This document shows, piece after piece, positions 1-11,369 of a stretch of 64,000 bases of DNA. The DNA lies in contig JAEILZ010000003.1 of the NCBI GenBank assembly GCA_018873225.1, forward strand, positions 2,666,001 through 2,730,000, in the 5' to 3' direction. The notes under the pieces were generated by a model. The model searched no databases. It saw only the letters and a program-made list of their open reading frames with translations, and had not been told where the DNA came from. The position numbers and the translations under genes were made by a program. How positions within the stretch are numbered: the stretch's first letter is position 1; each line of letters opens with the position of its first letter. Source of the DNA: [Phialemoniopsis] sp. UDSM-2020 (taxonomy: Eukaryota > Ascomycota > Sordariomycetes > Thyridiales > Thyridiaceae).

Positions 1-282
1 GGTTGTCGGGACTCAACAAGTAGTCGTACGACACATGAGTTATATCGACGAATGAATTGGGACGTGCAGTTGGAGAACGATTGGCATGCGGTGGGGCCTC
101 TGTGCACCTCAATTGCTCCAATCAGACTCTTCTCCAGGTGAGCTTCACTGCATGGGTGGAAACCCCACCTAAAGTTCCCTCCAGTATCAAGAAAGTGGTT
201 CACGATATTTCCATGCTGAAGCTCCGACTGGACCTTTCCACTTCCAGACATTCAGATCTCCTACTCCCAAGAAGCTCTCAAG

Positions 283-1028
283 ATGTATGCTCTCACGTTG
301 ACGGCGGAGCTGGCTGGGTAAGCATAGCGAGTGGCGAGTAGATTTGTTTGTCCGGCTCGCTGACAGGCATTGCCTTTCTCATAGTGTCACCAACCTCCGC
401 CCAAGTGATGCGCAGGACAATCCGTTCTGGTACACATTCAAGGTGCAATGCACTTCATGCAGGGAGACACATCCCAACTGGGTTGGTGTGAGCCGATTCG
501 TCAGTGTCTCAACAGGGTATAAGATCGGAAGCTGTATCCATCTCTAACACCGTGACAGGAGCAAAATGACATGAGCGGCAGTCGAGGCGAAGCCAACTTT
601 GTCTGGAAATGCAAGAATTGCAAGGTATCTTATATCTTATCACTTACACTTCTTCCTCTACATTCATCTATACCCAGCTTGCTAATGCCAAGACCCCGCC
701 TCAGCGAGAGTCCTCTGCCACCATCCAGGCAGCCCCAAAGGCATATGAGCACTCTGAGCCGGCCAAGGCACAGAACATACTTCAATTCGACTGCCGCGGA
801 TGCGAATTTACCGAGTTCAAGCCTGAAGTAAGTGGTTGTGCGCACTCTCATCTGGCCCAGATGTGCTGACCAAGCGAACAATAGGGAGACTGGTTGGCAG
901 ATGGCTTGGAGTCGAACACCAAGTTTGAAGGCATCGACTTGACCGAGGGCGAATGGTTTGACTACGATGAAAAGGCCGGCGATGAGGTCAGCATAAAGGA
1001 CCTGGCGTGGGAGATACGACGGGCATGA
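283..1028 (+). CDS. DUF866 / UPF0587 (CZIB-like) zinc-binding protein
   Basis: Five exons (283-317, 385-499, 559-624, 705-827, 885-1028) join in phase to 161 codons (160 aa), the usual size of the eukaryotic DUF866 family (human C1orf123/CZIB). The protein opens MYALTLTAELAG. It carries CTSC and CKNC pairs plus a CRGC-type knuckle before the phrase FTEFKPEGDW, and ends in an acidic region with WFDYDEKAGDEVSI. The paired CxxC motifs are the zinc site known for the family. The family is conserved, but its cellular role is poorly defined; thiol or zinc homeostasis has been suggested. All four introns have GT/AG ends and the frame is kept across each. It lies upstream of two other zinc-knuckle genes on the same strand (RNase P subunit, ZPR1). 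I am confident of the family and not of a function. Confidence 0.9.
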
Positions 1029-1456
1029 TCGAGAAACAAGATCGGTCAAGGCTGTACTTCAAGATGCGAGATAGCGACTATGATGCGTGAAAGCATAACA
1101 GCAGTAGCGCTTTGTTCCATGACGACAATTGACAATGCATTGAAAGAGAAAGCATCATATATCATTTGAACGATGAGTAAGTAGCGAGTGGTTCGTCATG
1201 TTGGGATATTTGGAAGACAAGAGAAAGGAATGAACGCTCGTAAAAGCTTCATCCATGTTTCGAGGCAATTCATTGAACCATGGGAACCTGGATGGGCGGG
1301 CGGACAGCGCGTGCTCCACTAAAATTCTGTTGCGTCTGCTCCAGCTTCTTGTGTTCGCATGCCACACCCTTGAAAAACAACTCCAATCTTCGGTGTTCTT
1401 GGTTGCAAAACGAAGTAGATTGCCCTATAGTCCTTCATCACAATTCCTGAAAGACT
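1029..1456. other. Intergenic spacer, about 430 bp
   Basis: This is the 3' flank of the DUF866 gene and the promoter side of the Rpr2/Rpp21 gene. I see no supported gene. The open frames here overlap in several directions and lack any protein-like character. Confidence 0.6.
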
Positions 1457-2029
1457 ATGGCATCAGACGTCTCACAGCATCTCAACTTCCTCACAGATGC
1501 AGCACATCTGCTGACCAAGACGTCTCCTGAGACTTCTTCGTACCTGATGAGCAGACGAGCTGCCTTCATGCTCAGTCAGGATCTATCAATCCCCGACACA
1601 GAAAGACAGCATGTTTGCAGTAGCTGTGGCCACATAATGATTCCAGGCCAGGGAAGTCTGGTCAAATTGGAGCATATCAAAGGTATCAAGAGAAAGCAAG
1701 GCCGCTTGAACGCCGCGACGCAACCAGCCGACACCGCTTCAAAAACGCCCGTCCGGTCGACCTTGACGAAACGTTACGCCTGCAGCCGTTGCCATCGGAC
1801 GACAGCGATCCATCTTCCTCACCCACCACCTATCTCGAGACGCAAGGCTTCTGTTGTGCCAGTCACAGTGGCAGCAAAGGAAGCACCTAAACCAACCGCC
1901 AATGCGAGCAGCAAGAAACGTGCCAAGAACCGCAAGGCTGGGCTACAGGCTCTGCTTGATCAGAAGCAAGCCGCTAGCAAGTCTTCAGGGCTAGGATTCA
2001 GCCTCTCCGACTTTATGAAGAAGTCCTAG
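1457..2029 (+). CDS. rpr2: RNase P/MRP subunit, Rpr2/Rpp21/SNM1 family
   Basis: Intronless, 190 aa. The N-terminal half is helical (residues about 5-45: HLNFLTDAAHLL...MSRRAAFMLSQDL). It is followed by two CxxC knuckles, VCSSCGH (C54, C57) and YACSRCH (C109, C112), which together form the zinc ribbon of the Rpr2/Rpp21/Snm1 family. The phrase GQGSLVKLE between them is typical of fungal members. The last third is lysine- and alanine-rich, as expected for an RNA-bound basic tail. Family members are protein subunits of nuclear RNase P, which removes pre-tRNA 5' leaders, and of RNase MRP. I cannot decide between the Rpr2 and Snm1 paralogues from the sequence alone. The ATG at 1457 precedes the conserved helix directly, so this start is likely. 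Confidence 0.85.
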   Translation: MASDVSQHLNFLTDAAHLLTKTSPETSSYLMSRRAAFMLSQDLSIPDTERQHVCSSCGHIMIPGQGSLVKLEHIKGIKRKQGRLNAATQPADTASKTPVRSTLTKRYACSRCHRTTAIHLPHPPPISRRKASVVPVTVAAKEAPKPTANASSKKRAKNRKAGLQALLDQKQAASKSSGLGFSLSDFMKKS

Positions 2030-2344
2030 GTTTCAATATGGCGCCTCGACGCTGCTCCAAACCACTCGCCACTGCTCGCTCTCAGTGCCTGGGTTTCGAA
2101 TCTTCGGGAAGCTGCCTAGGCGCTTTCATGTCCCCACAAACCCGCTATTTGGGTGCTATGACATAAGCTGTCCCTGCAAAATACTGCCCCGCTAAAACTT
2201 TTTGACCCCTCCAAAATTTCTTGGTGTGGTGTCTAAGTCGGCATACAAGATCACCCCGCGAGTCGTGGAGAAGAACAGTCCTGATCTTTCTATTTTGATC
2301 CTTTCAAGCCAAAAGATTGGAATCGCGAAGAACGAACCCACAGC

Positions 2345-3854
2345 ATGTCTCCAGCAGAAGAAGTCAAGCCGAGCGGTGTTTCCGCCGCCGACATCTTCGA
2401 GTCTATCGGAGATCAGGTCGAGCAGGTTGCGCCTGGCGCCGAGAACACCCAGCAAGAAGACGGCGATGATGATCAGAGGGTTGTAGAGGAGATTGAGTCC
2501 CTCTGCATGAACTGCCACGAAAATGTAAGCAACGACTGCCCACAAGAGTGCACATCATCTTGCTAACCTGTTGGTCGCAAAGGGAGTAACTCGCCTTCTG
2601 CTCACCAGAATCCCATACTTTCGCGAAGTCATCTTGATGTCCTTTTCTTGCGAGAAATGCGGGTTCAAGAACTCCGAGATTCAGGCCGCCGGCTCCGTCC
2701 AGACCAAGGGAACACACTACGAACTGCGTTTGACAGACATGGCCGACTTCTCGCGCCAGGTCGTCAAGGCAGACACTGGTGTCGTCAAGTTTATCGAACT
2801 GGACGTCGAGATCCCCGCCGAGAGGGGACAGCTTACCAACGTCGAAGGCCTTCTGTCAACCGTCATTTCCGATCTGGAGATGGGCCAAGAAGCCCGTAAG
2901 GAGAAGCAACCAGAAGTGTACGAGAAGCTACAGGAGATTATCACCAAGGGTCAGGCGATGCTTGCCGGCGAATCATTCCCTTTCCGGGTCAGCCTTGACG
3001 ATCCCGCCGGAAACAGCTGGATTGCCCCTGATCTCCGGGACGGTGTCGGCAAGTGGGAGAAGCGCGAATATACTCGGACCCCGGAGCAGAATGCTGCCCT
3101 CGGTCTTGCTGACACCGAGACATCCGGTTCTGACGGAGTCATCCCTACCGGCGGACAGGGCCGTCTTGACGAAGGCGACAACATCATCCCGAACGAAGTG
3201 TACTCTTTCCCAGCAAGTTGCCCCGGGTGTATGCACCCGTGCACCACCCATATGAAGATGGTCGATATTCCTCATTTCCAACAAGTTGTGCTCATGAGCA
3301 CCGTGTGCCACGACTGTGGCTACCGATCAAACGATGTCAAGACTGGTGGCGCAATCCCTGACAAGGGCAAGAAGATCACCATCAAGGTCAAGTCGAACGT
3401 CGACATGGCACGAGATATCCTGAAAAGCGAGAGCTGTTTCCTTGAGTGCCCCGAGCTTGAGCTTTCTGTCAACCCGGGCACGCTTGGTGGCCGCTTCACA
3501 ACCGTCGAGGGCCTGTTGACCCAGGTTCGCAACGACCTCCACAACCAAATATTCGAGGCCGATGGATCCGGACAAGGTGGCGACTCGCTCAGCACCTCAG
3601 ACCGAGATAGGTGGTCCAAGTTCTTTGAGGGGCTGGATGAGGCGATCGAGGGCAACCGTGAGTTCACTATTATTCTTACGGATCCCTTGGCGAGCTCTTA
3701 TGTGCAGAGCCTGGCGGACGACCCGAGCAAACCCGATGCCCAAATGACTGTTGAGGACTACACCCGGACAGAGGAGGAGGAAGAAGATCTTGGCCTCAAG
3801 GACATGAAGACGGAGGGTTATGAGCAGGACGCACCGGCAGCGGACACCGCATAG
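2345..3854 (+). CDS. ZPR1: ZPR1 zinc-finger protein
   Basis: Two exons (2345-2524, 2583-3854) give 483 aa. The protein has the diagnostic duplicated ZPR1 architecture: zinc finger 1 uses C54/C57 and C83/C86, zinc finger 2 uses C273/C276 and C302/C305. Each finger is followed by an alpha/beta ZPR1 domain carrying the matching phrases VEGLLSTVISDLE and VEGLLTQVRNDLH. The 58-nt intron falls inside finger 1, between the two CxxC pairs. ZPR1 binds and helps fold translation elongation factor eEF1A and shuttles between cytoplasm and nucleus; in animals it also links to growth-factor signalling. The C-terminus is acidic. The ATG at 2345 gives an acidic leader of about 50 residues before finger 1, normal for fungal members. 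Identification is firm. Confidence 0.97.
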
Positions 3855-4510
3855 GTCATGGCTTTTTGATCAAGGATTTCTACGCTCTGGGACTATGGTA
3901 CAACTTATAAAAAGTACGGGGTTTGGGAATGGCGGGATGGGATGATACCTGAGCTGCAACTTTCATTATATTAGACTTGATGACAACCTCGTTTGTTAGG
4001 CATTGCGGCCTTCGTTACGCGTTAGACAATAACGAATGATAATACAAGATCTCAAACATAGTTGCCTCTTCCTTTGATGTTAAGAAAGAACTCAACTCAG
4101 ATCTGAACTCGAATTTAATGCAAGGCCGCATCAAGTATGAGTTGTTCCGCGCAACACAAGCTGAACTCTCAATGTATCCAGCACGTCTCATAGCACCAAT
4201 CACGCGGTCTTCAATTTACTACCCAGCCAAGCATCGACTCCTGGACATGGAATATCATCCCACCACACTGCATTCGAGCATCTCACTACATTTTACCAAG
4301 CTTTGATGTTCACTCCTGAAGTTTTCCCCAAACACACTTTATTCATTTCTGTCATTGTACATACAAGAATCGAAAGTTCGACATTGGCCTTCCTCGACTG
4401 AAGCGAGCTAGGCAACCCTTTTGCACACTCGCATATCCTACACTTGGCAGGTTATGCTATGGAAACCCCCCTTGCGGAGGAAAGTAGAGTTCTCCCACGC
4501 CGTAGTAATC
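3855..4510. other. Convergent 3' spacer
   Basis: Here the 3' ends of ZPR1 (+) and the secreted protein (-) face each other. The stretch is AT-richer than its flanks and should hold both 3' UTRs. I see no gene in it. Confidence 0.6.
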
Positions 4511-5884
4511 TTAGTACACGAGGCGGCCCTTCTCGGCGGCGCGCCTCTGGGCAGCCACCGGGACACCGGTGCCGGTGGCCTGGGCGGCACCGGAGTCAGT
4601 GCCGTTGGAGGGGAAAGGCACAGTCGCGGTGACGACGACCTCGGGCGGGCACTCGCTCTCTCCAGCCTCGGGGGGAGCGGTTGTAGTAGGCTTAGCCGCA
4701 TTACCAGCATTGCCGGGCTTCTCGGACTGAGATCCCTTTCCGTTACCCGAGTTGTTGTCCTTGCCGTTACCCGAGTTGTTATCCTTGCCGGAACCCGAGT
4801 TGTTGTTGTCCTTGCCAGATCCCGACTTGCCGTCGTCGGTGTTCTGGTTCTTGCCGCCGCCGGGGGTCTTGGTCTCCTCGGCAGCAGCACCGGGAGCCGT
4901 CATCGTCACGTACACCGTCTCAGCAGCCTTGGTCACGGTGACGGTCTCGGCGGCAGGGCATTGGCAATCGCCCGAGCCCGAACCAGAACCGCCCGAACCA
5001 CCGCCGATGGGCTTGGCAGTAGCCGTGTTCTTGACCGTGACGGTCTGCGTGGCATAGGTGGTCATCGTGACGCGAGTAGTGGCTTCGTCGCCGCCAGCGT
5101 TGCCAGCGTTGCCAGCGTTGCCAGCGTTGCCACCGTTCCCGCTGTTACCCTTGTCGCCGCCGTTGCCAGTCTGGCCCTTGTCCTTACCCTTGCCTGAGCC
5201 CGAATCAGAGCCAACAGGAGAGTTCTTGCTCGTCTCGGACGGCTTGGGGACGACGGTGGTGCGGGTAATAGTGGACTTCATAGTGGTCTTGATAGTAGTT
5301 GTCACTTCACGGCTGCCCTGGCCACCGGCGCCTGGGTTGCCCAGAGTCATCGTGACAACCACCTCGGTGGGCACTTCGACCTCCGAGATGACAGTGGTGG
5401 TCTTACCAGCATCAGCCGCGGTGGGCTGAGCGCTGGTCAGTGTGCTGCCGGTGATGCCGCCGGTCTGGGCCTTGGAGATGACCTCCTTGGAGATCGAGGT
5501 GGCATCGCTAACGGGGCACACGGTGGAGGTCAGAACGATCGTGTCCGTGACCAAGACAGTGGAGTGTGCTCCAGAGGGCAGGCTGGAGAGGGCAGCAGTG
5601 TCCGAGGCGGCCGGGCAGTTTGTGATCGTGGGGGCGCAAGAGATCACAGTGTGGACCGAGGTGGTCACAACAGTGAGGGTGGTGAGATCGGCCTCGCCCG
5701 AGGGGCCTGCAGAGGAAGCAGTAGGGGCCAAGCTGACCAGGGCGGTAGCCGAGGGGTCAACAGCCTCAGACGTGACCAACGAGGTGGTGTTCTGGCGGCG
5801 GAAGTTGAAGTGAGGGTGTCGTCGGTGGCTGCTGGCAGCTGCCAGAGTGGCAAAGAGGCCAACGGTCAAGGTAGTCAGTTGCAT
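4511..5884 (-). CDS. Secreted, low-complexity Ser/Thr/Gly/Asn-rich protein with tandem repeats
   Basis: Single exon, 457 aa, starting MQLTTLTVGLFATLAAASS, a clear secretory signal peptide, followed by a possible Kex2-type dibasic site (FNFRR, about residue 30). The body is rich in TVT/TVVTT-type beta-strand phrases and Ser/Thr suited to O-glycosylation. Two tandem-repeat blocks are present: an NAG/GNAG block and a KDNNSGNG-type block. Paired Cys residues (CAPTITNC, CQC) suggest disulphides. There is no hydrophobic C-terminus (it ends KGRLVY), so a GPI anchor is unlikely; the protein is probably secreted or wall-associated by other means. The frame continues upstream to 6181 without a stop, but the ATG at 5884 sits directly before the signal peptide and is preferred. 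Function unknown. An open frame of 258 codons on the other strand is a compositional shadow. Confidence 0.8.
   Translation of the reverse strand: MQLTTLTVGLFATLAAASSHRRHPHFNFRRQNTTSLVTSEAVDPSATALVSLAPTASSAGPSGEADLTTLTVVTTSVHTVISCAPTITNCPAASDTAALSSLPSGAHSTVLVTDTIVLTSTVCPVSDATSISKEVISKAQTGGITGSTLTSAQPTAADAGKTTTVISEVEVPTEVVVTMTLGNPGAGGQGSREVTTTIKTTMKSTITRTTVVPKPSETSKNSPVGSDSGSGKGKDKGQTGNGGDKGNSGNGGNAGNAGNAGNAGGDEATTRVTMTTYATQTVTVKNTATAKPIGGGSGGSGSGSGDCQCPAAETVTVTKAAETVYVTMTAPGAAAEETKTPGGGKNQNTDDGKSGSGKDNNNSGSGKDNNSGNGKDNNSGNGKGSQSEKPGNAGNAAKPTTTAPPEAGESECPPEVVVTATVPFPSNGTDSGAAQATGTGVPVAAQRRAAEKGRLVY
4740..4814 (-). repeat. 24-27 bp tandem repeat (KDNNSGNG-type units)
   Basis: Three near-identical in-frame units of 24, 24 and 27 bp encode Gly/Asn/Lys/Asp repeats in the secreted protein. 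The third unit has an extra Asn codon, as expected of replication slippage. Confidence 0.85.
5093..5137 (-). repeat. 9-bp tandem repeat (NAG/NGG units)
   Basis: Four exact copies of a 9-bp unit (gccagcgtt on +), followed by one with a single change, encode GNA triplets in the secreted protein. The perfect copies suggest recent expansion and possible length polymorphism between strains. Confidence 0.9.
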
Positions 5885-7092
5885 GTTGACGGACTTGTAT
5901 AATGTTTGTCGTAAAGTGATTTTGTTGGTCACTTGAGGATTTCGATGCTCGACAAATTGACCAAGAGACTTGTGTTCAAGCTCAACCCGATTTCTCTGAA
6001 AGTCAAGGATTGGATATGCAAAAAATATTGCAAAGAAAAGATTTTGATGCTGTAAAAAAGAGTGAAAGTCGATTTCACTGGTGATGCTGGCAAACACAGT
6101 TGCTGGCGTGGAAAGGAAGGTGGTTGCAGTTGGAATACTGACTGTTGCAGTGAGTCGATGAAAAGAAAGAACGACGGGCACAGCCGTGGGATCAGAGATA
6201 GACCTTGAAGAGCAGGAAACGAGAATGAAGAGAAAAGAGGCAGAGGAGAAGCATTCAGACGTGCAAGAGGGCTGGGCAGGCTTTTGTTCTGCTTCCCTAC
6301 CTACCTACTCCGTGCTCCAAGCCTGGCACATCCCAGGGCTGCAACCTCCCATGACCCTCGACCACCAGGCCGGGTTGCCGCCGCCAGGGTCAGGGGTTGA
6401 CGATGCGATGAAGACGGGGATTCTGAGGAAGCAACGGCAGTGGATGGAGCCATCGGCACAGCCGCTTAGCCCACAGGGGCATGGGTCATAATCAACTCCA
6501 GGACCGGTTGACAATCCACACGATGCATGGAAGCCATGGAGGGCTCAGAGGTGTTGTGCCACGAGCCCTCCAAAGGTGGGAGGATCAAGCACAAAGTAGA
6601 GCACCCATACTAGGTACTTGTCAGCTCAGATATAGGCTATGAAGTGGCATCCACCCAGGGGTTGCTACCTGCTTAAAGGTCAAAACTTAAGCTTGCAACG
6701 TAAAAGAGATCAAGGAGGTCGAGATGCCAACGCTGGGCCGAATGACAGGGGTGATGGCCGACCCTAGACCCTGTCAGGGGGCGAACGCAGGAACAGAAAA
6801 CCTGAGACGAGGCGGTGAGCCAATGGGAAAACATCGCGAAGCACAGATCGGGGCAGGGGTGACAAGGGGGGGCCGCAAAAGCAAGCACGGAAAGGCAGCT
6901 AAGGGGAGGGGTTGATGCTCGTCCTTCACAGGTGGGCGGGGGCCCTTCGGCCACGGTCCTTGGCGGCTCTCTGTCTGTGCCTGAATCTCATGCAATGCAC
7001 GAGGCTCATCTGTGATGTGTTGATGATCGACGCCGTTTTCGCGCGCGCAGACCGTTTCTTATGCCATCTGTGTGGCTGTTCAAAGGAGATCA

Positions 7093-7110
7093 TCCCAGGG
7101 TTCCCTGGGA
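7093..7110. repeat. Perfect inverted repeat, 8-bp arms, 2-bp spacer
   Basis: TCCCAGGG, TT, CCCTGGGA. The arms are exact reverse complements. The repeat lies 1.2 kb upstream of the secreted-protein start and could be a dimeric regulator site; its function is unknown. Confidence 0.6.
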
Positions 7111-7419
7111 AAGTCGCGCAGTCGCCCTGCGCATTGAATGAGCTTCAGCTCTCAATTTCCAGGTTTTCCGATCTTGTGGGCGATTGATCTCCATGCTTTC
7201 TCTGGCTTGGAACCCTGTCCTGGAGTGAGCTTATTCTTGGAACCGCCATGGGCCGCGACTGGACGATCCTGCCAGCTCGATTCGCTGGACCCTCAGGAAG
7301 GCCGGCAATAGGCAGAAGTGCGGGACGGGATGCGAAGTAGGTACTCGTTAAGAAGCATCATGTAAGACGAGAGCGAGGGCGTAGCAGCGAGAATAGATAG
7401 TGTGCTGGAGGTGCAACAC

Positions 7420-7437
7420 AGAGAGAGAGAGAGAGAG
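7420..7437. repeat. (AG)9 microsatellite
   Basis: Nine uninterrupted AG dinucleotides in the gene-free region. Such tracts are often polymorphic. Confidence 0.9.
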
Positions 7438-8728
7438 TCGACGGGCTAGCTGCAAAGATGCATGCCTAGGCTGACAGGACCCGCCAACCGCTGTATCAGG
7501 TTGATTTCTTGGTTGCAGAGGCTTTAGTTACCAGGTCCTGGTGGTTGGCGGCGTGGGGCATTCAAAAAGACGGAGTATTTCAGTTATACAAAGTGAGTCC
7601 TCATTGGCATCATCTGATCAAGAGAGCATAAGCAAGGAATCTCCTCAAAGGGGGAATGATTTTCGAAACTCGCGACTGCATCGAAGATTTACACATGGGT
7701 TTCTCACACCTTATCTTGATTAACCAGGGAAACCATCCAAGCAAGATGGCGAAGCCCCCAGCGAAAAACAAAACATCAGACATCAACTTTAATCAGAAAA
7801 CAAGACTTCCAAGGTTGTGTGGAGCCACACTCCTTCACTGCGTTTCTTCTTTCTTCTCAAGATGTTCTTGGTGCTGCACGAAAGGGGGGTTCGGGGTGAC
7901 ACTCCCATGTCCAGCCTGTTTCACCAGGCGACGCAGCCCCCTAAAGCGCCCCCACCCCTACGAGATGACATGGGATGAGGAAGCCCAGCGTCTTGAAACA
8001 GCTGGCAAAGCTGGCAATCGGGCATGCACCTTGTTATTGTGCATACAGGTAGGTAGACCGTTAGTAATGCATCTACGGAATTCAGAGTACGTGATGTCAG
8101 ACCAGAACACACTTGCTGGCTCTCTCGCCTACCCTCAAGCTCCATATCACACAGGGCTTCGGCTATTAACCCAATACGACTTCACGAACGACACACACAT
8201 GGTGCAAAACAGACGATGCCCGGTTGAAGTGGGTATATTACGACTACCTAATGTATGTAGTTTCAAGTCCTAAACTCATGAGCCTCGTTGCAGTACTAGT
8301 TGATTGACTGCTTGTTGGGAGCATAAGTCCCCTCCGATTGAAAGCATTCCTGAACGCCGGCCAATTTTCCCATTGTGCCATGTAAGGGTATCCCGTTGAA
8401 GGAGGCTCCCGAAGGTCCCCAGCCTGTATCCGTAAGTGTTGAATGCCTGCAACCGTTCCGTTTGTACACCTTCGCTCTTTTATGTTGAAAATCAAATCCT
8501 TTCATGCTTCACCTTTTTTGACCCGGGCCAGAAACGCCGATGTTGAGATCGTAGCCCAGACTCTAAATGGTCTCTTGCACAACCCCTTTGTAAATGTGAT
8601 CAAGCACAAAAACCAAAAACAAAACACATGCATCGAAACGCCATCTCATGACTGAATGTGCATCAAAGACGAAATGCAACACCAATACACTAGGCTGGCG
8701 CCGACGCTGTTAAAGCGCGTCGCTCAGT

Positions 8729-11180
8729 CTATTTGGAGTACTTGGCACGGAAGAACTTGGCGGCGTTAACCATGTTCACCAGAGCCTCCTTGGTCTCCTT
8801 CCACTGGCGGGTCTTGAGACCGCAGTCAGGGTCAATCCAGAGCTGCTCAGGCTTGAGGTACTGCAGCATCTCCTCGATGCGGTCCTTGATCTCCTGCTCG
8901 CTGGGAACGCGAGGGGAGTGGATGTCGTAGACACCAGGGCCGATGTGACGGGGGTAGGCAGAGTCAACAAAGACCTTGAGGAGCTTGGCATCCGACTTGC
9001 TGTTCTCAATGGAAAGAACATCAGCGTCAAGAGCCGCAATGGCGTGGAAGAAGTCCTGGAACTCCGAGTAGCAGAAGTGAGAGTGAATCTGGGTCGAGTC
9101 CTCAACGCCAACGGTCGACAGCTTGAAGGCGTTGACAGCCCACTTCAGGTAGGCATCGCGCTCCTTGCCGGAGCGGAGGGGAAGACCCTCACGCAGGGCA
9201 GGCTCATCGACCTGGATGACGTCGATGCCAGCCTTCTCGAGGTCGACGACCTCGTCACGGAGGGCCAGGGCGAGCTGCTCGGCCTGGACGGACTGGTGAA
9301 CGTCGTCACGGGGGAACGACCACCGGAGGCAAGTGACGGGGCCGGTCAACATACCCTTCATGGGCTTGTTGGAGACGGACACGGCGTACTTGGACTCCTT
9401 GACAGTCATGGGGGCAGGTCGGGAAATGTCACCGACAATGATGGGAGGGCGCACGCAACGGGAACCGTAGCTCTGGACCCAGGCGTGTGTGGTGAAGGCA
9501 TAGCCATCCAGGCGCTCACCAAAGAACTGAACCATGTCGTTGCGCTCAGGCTCACCGTGGACATAGACATCGAGGCCAAGCTCGTCTTGGATCTTGACGT
9601 TGTCCTCAATCTCCTTCTCAATGAACTTGTCGTACTGCTCGGTGGTGATCTCACCCTTGGTGAGCTTGTTACGGGCGAGACGAATCTCCTTGGTCTGGGG
9701 GAAAGAGCCGATGGTGGTGGTGGGGAAGAGAGGAAGGTTGAGCTTCTTCTGCTGCTGGGCGATACGGACAGAGAACTCAGACTTGCGGTCGTAGTCGGAG
9801 GGAACGATCTTGCTCTGGCGGTCCTTGACCTTGGGGTCGTTGGTCCTGCTCGAGGTGGCACGAGCATGCATGGACTTCGCGTTGGCCTCGAGCTGCTCCC
9901 GGACAGCGGCAGGGCCCTCAGTGACGGCCTTGGCAATGACGGCCACCTCGACGGCCTTCTCAGAGGCGAAAGAGAACCAGTCAGCGATCTCGGGGTCCAG
10001 CTTCTTCTCGCTGGCCAGGGTGTGGGGGGTGTGCAGCAGAGAGCTAGAGGTGGCAACCAGGACGCGGTCCTTGCCAAGCTTCTGAACGGCAGTCTCGACA
10101 GTCTCAATGGCCCTCTTCAGGTTGGTCTTCCAGATGTTACGGCCATCGACGACACCAGCAGAGAGGACGGTCTTGGAGCCCAGGGCACCGATCACGGTGT
10201 CGAGCTGCTCAGGGTTGCGGACAAGGTCGACGTGGACGGCATAGATGTCCTTGGGGATGGCCTCCAGGTTGTGGACAACATCACCAAAGTAGGTGGTGAA
10301 AACAAGCTGGGGAATCTTGGCGCCGAGGCTGGCAAAGTTCTGGTAGGTAGGGCCAAAAGCAGCCTTGACCTTAGCGGGCAGGTCGAAGACGAGCACAGGC
10401 TCGTCGATCTGAACAGTCTCAGCACCGGCCTCCTTCAGCTTGGCCAGCAGAGACTCATAAACGGGGATGAGCTTCTCAAGAAGGTCGATGGGGTTGACGC
10501 TCTGGCCACGGTCGGCCTTGGCCAGGTGCAGGAAGGAGACGGGGCCGACAAGGACGGGGCGGGTGACAATGCCAGCCTCCTTGGCCTCGAGGAACTCGAC
10601 GACGGCCTTGGGGTTGGCAACGAGGTTGAAGGTCTGGTTGTCCTGCAGAGTGGGCTTGACATAGTGGTAGTTGGAGTCAAACCACTTGACCATCTCCAGA
10701 CTGGGAACGTCGACACCATCCTTCTGGTGGCCACGGCCCATAGCAAAGTACTCATCGACGGGGTTCAGCTTGGCGCTGGAATACCTCTCAGGGACAGCCT
10801 ACAAAAGGCAACGAAGGTCAGCCGGTGATCAGGGGAGGTATTTCAAGCTTAAGTGGAGTGGCACTTACACCAAAGTCCTGGATGTGGCTGAGGACCTGGT
10901 CGTACAGAGCAAAGTCATTGCTGGGGATGATGTCGACACCGGCATCCTTCTGGATCTTCCAGTGTGCAAGCCTGAGCCTCTTGGCCTCAGTCAGGAGCTC
11001 CTCCTGGGAGATCTTGCCGCCCCAGTCTGTTGGGCATCAAGTCAGCATCACTGCTCATACTATATGACGACCGAGGTCGGCGGGTTGAGCGATAGGATGG
11101 GACATACAAGCTTCGGTGGCCTTCTTGAGATCACGGTTCACACCCATGCGGGGGAAACCGAGAATGGCAGATTGAACCAT
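8729..11180 (-). CDS. MET6: Cobalamin-independent methionine synthase (5-methyltetrahydropteroyltriglutamate-homocysteine methyltransferase)
   Basis: Three exons (11108-11180, 10869-11026, 8729-10798) give 766 aa, the family's usual size. The N-terminus MVQSAILGFPRMGVNRDLKK and the phrase YWGGKIS, rebuilt across intron 1, are typical of MetE/Met6. The N-terminal domain is followed by the catalytic barrel with FPTTTIGSFPQT, and by the zinc ligands in IHSHFCYSEF (His, Cys) and DCGLKTR (Cys). The enzyme moves the methyl group of polyglutamylated 5-methyl-THF to homocysteine in the cytosol. Strong C/G-ending codon bias indicates high expression. That bias also creates a 636-codon antisense frame that is not a gene. 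An exact match to the CYS3 sulphur-regulator consensus lies about 1 kb upstream. Identification is firm. Confidence 0.98.
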
Positions 11181-11227
11181 GATGAATCGGCTATGCGAGG
11201 ACCTCGATTGGGAAGACGGTATTGGCC

Positions 11228-11369
11228 CTGTGATACTATATGACAAGAGAAGTGACGGTCAGCTTCGGAGCTCTCTGGCGTGGAGAGGGAGGGGAAGGCA
11301 AGGGAGGGGCGGCTTTGTAGCTGAGGGAGGGAGTCACTGGTAAGGAACCAGCATTCGCTGTCAACTTAC
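11228..11369 (-). other. Probable 5' UTR intron of MET6
   Basis: On the minus strand a GTAAGT donor (G at 11369) is followed by a GCTGAC branch-like site and a CACAG acceptor ending at 11228, 47 bp before the ATG. Highly expressed fungal metabolic genes often have such leader introns. This is inferred from splice signals only. Confidence 0.5.

Larger units (their letters stand above)
5885..8728. other. Long gene-free region upstream of the secreted-protein gene
   Basis: This 2.8 kb stretch lies between the start of the secreted-protein gene and the 3' end of methionine synthase. It has short TAGGTA-type motifs (6611, 7338, 8047), a GA microsatellite and an 18-bp palindrome. Open frames up to 205 codons occur but have no protein-like composition, signal or start context. 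A long regulated promoter is the simplest reading. I see no supported gene. Confidence 0.5.

Noticed and set aside
4421..5197. 258-codon open frame on + strand
   Set aside because: Antisense to the repeat-rich secreted protein; its sequence mirrors the repeats and lacks protein-like character.
7656..8273. 205-codon open frame on + strand upstream of the MET6 3' end
   Set aside because: Irregular composition, no motif, poor start context; consistent with a chance open frame in non-coding DNA.
8918..10828. 636-codon open frame on + strand
   Set aside because: Antisense to methionine synthase. The strong C/G-ending codon bias of that gene removes stops on the opposite strand, and the product has no recognisable features.
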